From contig JAJKFJ010021113.1 of NCBI GenBank assembly GCA_027382625.1, positions 1 through 24,592 of the forward strand: a stretch of DNA of 24,592 nucleotides. The letters are read 5' to 3'. The position numbers were made by a program, and so were the translations under genes. Positions 21,355 through 24,592 of this stretch are shown here, one piece after another. This stretch comes from Tetmemena sp. SeJ-2015 (taxonomy: Eukaryota > Ciliophora > Spirotrichea > Sporadotrichida > Oxytrichidae). Each line of letters opens with the position of its first letter. The stretch's first letter is position 1. The notes under the pieces were generated by a model, which was given only the letters and a program-made list of their open reading frames with translations, did not search any database and was not told the origin of the DNA.

Positions 21355-21650
21355 ACACAGGCTCGATAAGCATATTCCATAGCTGAAGTTCCTTCCTTGA
21401 ATATATATCCTTAATTTGAATCTGCAATTCCATGTAGACTTGAATACTCAATTTGCGAGTGAACTATCATTGAATATAAATCCTTTAACATGAACATCTT
21501 CAATTTGTCTGATAAAAATAAGAAGAAAACCCGAGCTTATATCATATTTTTGTACTAATTCCAATCTTTCAATATACTAATCTTTAGTAATCTTGACACC
21601 AAATTTGATCAATCAGAATTCATGTACTATTTGAAAGATTGAGTTGAAAG

Positions 21651-21842
21651 ATGCATTATGAACATTCTTCGCTTCAGATAATTATCAAGAGAGTGTTTGA
21701 ATACATGCTATGATAAGAAGAGACAGTTGAGAAGTTGATAGAAATTAATGAAGAGTAAGAGAAATATCTTGAAAAGTCTAAGAAATTAATTGAAACTTAA
21801 ACTATCTTCAAACTTTACTTAACCTTTAATAGGCACACTTGA
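21651..21842 (+). CDS. Doubtful short coiled-coil-like ORF, opposite the transposase
   Basis: On the plus strand, ATG at 21651 opens a frame reading MHYEHSSLQIIIKRVFEYML, then a TGA at 21711-21713, then EETVEKLIEINEEQEKYLEK before the next TGA at 21840. The charged, heptad-like composition looks more like protein than the opposite strand, which is hydrophobic here as the antisense of a coiled coil would be. The minus-strand transposase frame is nevertheless also open through this stretch. If real, it would converge with the transposase. Function unknown. Confidence 0.2.
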
Positions 21843-22464
21843 TATTGGACAGAGCATCTAAGCATTGAAAGAGTGAATAGAGATTATGATATGATTATAT
21901 GAGTAAATCTAAGTCTTAAGTTAGTGAATGAAAGAGTTAGTATAGCTAATGAAAGATAACTGATAACTCTTAAACACTCTCAAGCGATACTTATTCAATA
22001 ATGGCCAAGTGTTATAGTTTAAATCCATGACTTGATACTAAACAACCAAAGTTGTGATACTTCTTCTGCTTTCATTGACTTGATAGTCTAAGCTATGCAC
22101 TTAACTAGTGATTCCCTATATGATTGTAATTATAAGAGAAACCTACTTTGAGTGGACTGACTCTATCTTCACTCTCCTCTTCAATAATCCAAAGAGTTGT
22201 TCAACAGGATTCAACCATGGCGAGTACTAAGCATTGAATAGTACATAACATTTCATTAACTTGCAGGTCTCTATCACTTGTGAGTGTTTATGAATCGCAG
22301 CATTGTCCATGAATACAAGTATGTCCTTGCTTTGAGTTTCAAGTGAACTTCTAAGACTATGAAGACTGTGATAGACAAAGTTTTCAAATAGTGTGGAATC
22401 AACAGCCCTTCAATAAATTTATGTTGAAACGATTCTATCAAGTGCTAAAAGCTGAAGAAGTGAC

Positions 22465-22570
22465 ACCGGGGTTTTCCAATTTTTTGTTACTTTTAAGTTT
22501 TTTAATTTTGAAAAACCCCATATTTTTCCAAGAGCTTAATTTGCCTTTACTTTGTTAAATGAATAAAATT
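22465..22570. other. Homopolymer-rich patch interrupting the transposase
   Basis: A short stretch with CCGGGGTTTTCC, long T runs and GAAAAACCCC, unlike the surrounding texture. It lies exactly where transposase sense is lost between the middle and C-terminal parts. It may be a poorly resolved consensus patch or a small insertion. Confidence 0.45.
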
Positions 22571-23532
22571 TCCTCAGGTCTCTAAAAGTTTCCTTTTCCC
22601 CCAAACACATTTTCCCAATAATTTTTGAGGTGTGCAATAGAAAATCACCTTGCTTGCTCTATACTTTGACTTTATATTAGAAGTGTATTCATCTTCATCA
22701 ACTTCAATAATAGGTGTTAGTTGCTTAGATTCATAGTAGTATGAATCGTCTCTTGTTTCTAAACAGATTATCAAAGCTAAGTTACTTTTAGGAGTATATA
22801 GATGAAGTTCACTCAATCTCTTTGCTGCACTCATTTCAATTACTCTCTTGCTATTGTGAACTCTATCAATAGCTTCAATCTACTTATAGATAAGACAATG
22901 CTATATGCTCATTCAAATTTACTTCTGCATAATTGAAACTTGAAACATTCAAGTTAGAGATATTTTGGTTGAGAGTAGTACACTGTTTACTGAAATCATT
23001 CAACTGTGAATTTATATGCTTCTGAACAAGAGTTGAGTTAAACATCCACTACTTCTATCTGATTGAATCTCCTCTGAAGTTGCTCTCATCTATAGAAACT
23101 ATTATAAACTATTCATGCATAAGTTAAGCAATCAATCAAGCAATCCAAAGCCTCTTTTCATCAAAAGCAACATCATGATACTTGATATTTGCACTCTCAA
23201 ATTTAGAGTACTTCAGTTTGAAGTCTTCCTTTAATATCCTCCTTAATGTTTCCGAGCATGGAACTCTACTCTCACTCTCTTATTGCAGTACACTTCTCAA
23301 GTCATTAAGCTTCAGTGCTCTCAAAGGTTAATTATCAAATGAACTTTGAATCTTGTTGCAAATAGCTTCTCTATCAATCTTGGGTCTACCTCTTTTCCTC
23401 TCAGTTGTATTGGTTCTCTAAAATTAATCAACTTCATATTTCATCTTCTGAATGACTTTGTATACGTCTTATATAGGAACCTTTAACATAGTTGCTATTC
23501 TCTTGGGTTTCATCTATTCATTGAAATAGAGT

Positions 23533-24186
23533 TCAATCATTCTCTATTGTTTCAGTTACTTCTTTATATCTTCTCTTCTTCTTCGACTTCTCTTTGAGAG
23601 CATTCAGTAGTTCTAGATTTCCTTATACTCTATTAGGGTTAGCAATCATGTTGAGTGCTTCAGCCAATTCATTCAATGTCTAACTGTCTTGATCTTTGAA
23701 TGTCTCATTCTACTTCAATTCCTCAATTGTTACTTGATTAAGTTCAAGTTTGCTTGAAGTGTGGAATAGTAGTGTCTTGATTTATTGGTGCACACTCTAA
23801 AGATATTAAACCAGCTCAGTATCACTACTGAAGTTATCAACATCAAATAGCTCATTAACTTTATCTCTAACGTTCTCTTAAGGCAAATCAATGATGAGTG
23901 AGTCACTCAGTTACTGGCAAATAGTAGGCAATCTCATATGATGTAATTGCCTAGTCATTACATATGCTTTCTTCTATGGATGAAAATGATTTGGAAAGTT
24001 AGTGCCGATAACTACTTTAGTCCATAGTACTACTGTCTTTCGTCCTTCTGTAATCAAAGACTCTTTAGGGACTAATTAATTTTGAGTCTATATCTTCTAC
24101 TCTGAAATGATTGAAGCATTTGAACTCGAAGATGAAGTATCAATCTACTCCTCTGTATCTCTTCTGCGTAATTATCTTTACTCCAT
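23533..24186 (-). CDS. 217-residue accessory ORF of the transposon, unknown function
   Basis: ATG at 24184-24186 to TGA at 23533-23535 is an uninterrupted frame of 217 codons. Many Gln codons are TAA/TAG, starting with the third codon. The protein begins MEQRQLRRRDTEEQIDTSSS and contains EGRKTVVLWTKVVIGTNFPN, KAYVMTRQLHHMRLPTICQQ, an acidic middle (NVRDKVNELFDVDNFSSD) and a basic tail (KEKSKKKRRYKE). There is no signal peptide, membrane segment or motif I know. Its 3' end overlaps the first 71 bases of the transposase in another frame; a +1 shift would fuse the two. Size and position recall the small accessory ORF of TBE elements, but I cannot show homology. Length alone is weak evidence in this code; intactness beside a transposase and good composition support it. 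It may bind DNA or the transposase (inference). Confidence 0.6.
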
Positions 24187-24495
24187 AATTATAATAATTT
24201 GTAACTAGAATGTATTTGAGTTGTTTGCAATAATCTGAGTGGTTACCAAGCTCAACTTATTTGAGTTCTGCTATAAGAGAAATGTATTTGCTGAAACCAG
24301 AAACGTTTATGGACTGTCAGAAGTTAGTTCCAGACACAGTTTTATTTCATTTAATAATTATAAAGCGTATATTTGCTATCAGTAAATCCTTGGATCTTAG
24401 CTAAATATAGATACAGCATTAGCTTTCAGCTCTTCTTTTGCTTGCTCTGAGCATCAATATTGATAACTCAAGTAATAGTAAGATGCAAAAGAATT
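24187..24495. other. Upstream region of the transposon genes
   Basis: About 300 bases between the 217-codon ORF and the right minisatellite cluster. It would contain the promoter for the minus-strand genes, and an AT-rich stretch (AATTATAATAATTTG, 24188) lies just upstream of the ATG. No further gene or defined motif. Confidence 0.4.
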
Positions 24496-24592
24496 GGAAA
24501 AATTCCATTGGTATTGGCATGTGGCAAAAATTCCGTGGCAAAAATTTCATGTGGTAAAAATTCCGTGGCAAAAATTCCATGTAGCAAAAATT
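24496..24592 (+). repeat. Minisatellite cluster, right of transposon genes, continues past edge
   Basis: At least five units alternating CAAAAATTCCGTGG (14) and (C/T)AAAAATTTCATGTGG (16). They are more regular than those at 21136-21354 and in the same orientation. The array is cut by the end of the window, so its length is unknown. Confidence 0.9.

Larger units (their letters stand above)
21609..23603 (-). pseudogene. DDE transposase of Tc1/mariner type, frame-broken
   Basis: ATG at 23601-23603 starts a basic N-terminus (KRSRRRRE), then a helix-turn-helix at about residues 21-55 (ELYFNEQMKPKRIATMLKV, QDVYKVIQKMK) and a KRGRPKID linker. The first catalytic Asp is at codon 23088-23090 in FIIVSIDESNFRGD. 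After a disturbed middle in another frame (SAAKRLSELHLYTPKSNLAL, 22574-22834), the first frame resumes with DILVFMDNAAIHKHS (second Asp, 22305-22307) and YSPWLNPVEQLFGLLKRR (Glu, 22200-22202). Asp and Glu are separated by exactly 34 residues, the D34E spacing of Tc1-like enzymes. The first two Asp are about 260 codons apart, far more than usual, so inserted or scrambled sequence lies between. A TGA sits at 23136-23138. The C-terminal end is uncertain; the next in-frame TGA is at 21609. TAA/TAG encode Gln throughout. Probably inactive in this copy. Confidence 0.85.
21133..24592 (-). mobile_element. Tc1/mariner-type transposon-like element, partial at right edge
   Basis: A unit of at least 3.4 kb holds a 217-codon ORF and a DDE transposase, both read on the minus strand. 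It is bracketed by two clusters of the same short tandem repeat. Ciliate germlines carry Tc1/mariner-related elements (TBE in Oxytricha, Tec in Euplotes), and TBE encodes accessory proteins besides its transposase, so the gene content fits that group. The known TBE ends made of C4A4-type sequence are not seen. The flanking repeats are direct, not inverted, so the true ends are undefined; the right end lies beyond the window. The copy is damaged. G+C is higher than in the AT-rich spacers. Confidence 0.7.

Noticed and set aside
22470..22520. GGGGTTTT and AAAAACCCC near each other, resembling hypotrich telomeric or TBE-end repeats
   Set aside because: Only single occurrences, not tandem, inside a run-rich patch within the transposase gene. 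Not a telomere and not at an element end.
1..24592. tRNA, rRNA, CRISPR or bacterial operon features
   Set aside because: No cloverleaf with conserved box sequences, no rRNA core motif, no regularly spaced identical repeats with unique spacers, and no ribosome-binding-site-led gene series were seen by eye.

Overview
The window looks like nuclear DNA of a ciliate that reads TAA and TAG as glutamine. Every segment whose protein sense I can recognise or argue for carries in-frame TAA/TAG mixed with CAA/CAG. This is seen at 3-242, 4333-4920, 5139-5813, 6408-6539, and in both genes of the mobile element at 21.1-24.6 kb. Arg is mostly AGA/AGG and the background is extremely AT-rich. With only TGA left as a clear stop, long open frames arise easily by chance. 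I therefore weight motifs and composition over ORF length, and most ORFs without motifs get low confidence. Coding pieces are short, start or stop abruptly against AT-rich DNA, and lie among repeats and a transposon. That fits a germline (micronuclear) locus of a hypotrich such as the Oxytricha/Stylonychia group, with MDS-like pieces in IES-like DNA. A karyorelict-like ciliate that also reads TGA as Trp is a real alternative, because several good frames contain a single TGA.

Layout. 0-0.24 kb: the 3' part of a coding segment (+). 0.25-3.5 kb: AT-rich DNA with one dispersed-repeat copy and one odd stop-free frame. 3.5-4.0 kb: a GC-rich, homopolymer-ridden island. 4.3-5.8 kb: a gene-dense minus-strand block with a GNAT-type acetyltransferase segment, a low-complexity charged linker and an unidentified C-terminal segment. 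6.0-6.5 kb: two short plus-strand N-terminal coding segments, one with an N-myristoylation signature. 6.5-8.8 kb: AT-rich, no gene seen. 8.8-17.4 kb: two diverged direct copies of a long repeat (9.06-11.15 kb and 14.2-17.4 kb), separated by an A/T homopolymer zone that probably has poor consensus, plus a second copy of the 1.2-kb dispersed repeat. 17.4-18.9 kb: AT-rich. 18.9-20.5 kb: a 1.6-kb, almost loop-free imperfect palindrome of higher GC. 21.1-24.6 kb: a Tc1/mariner-type element.

The element carries, on the minus strand, an intact 217-codon ORF of unknown function. It overlaps the start of a damaged DDE transposase. The transposase has a helix-turn-helix, an SIDESNFR first-Asp motif and a MDNA...NPVEQ pair with exact D34E spacing. 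Clusters of about 14-16 bp ATTCC(A/G)TG repeats in the same orientation lie on both sides. The most unusual objects are the giant hairpin, the element with its accessory ORF and flanking minisatellites, and the recurrent TGA codons inside otherwise good frames.
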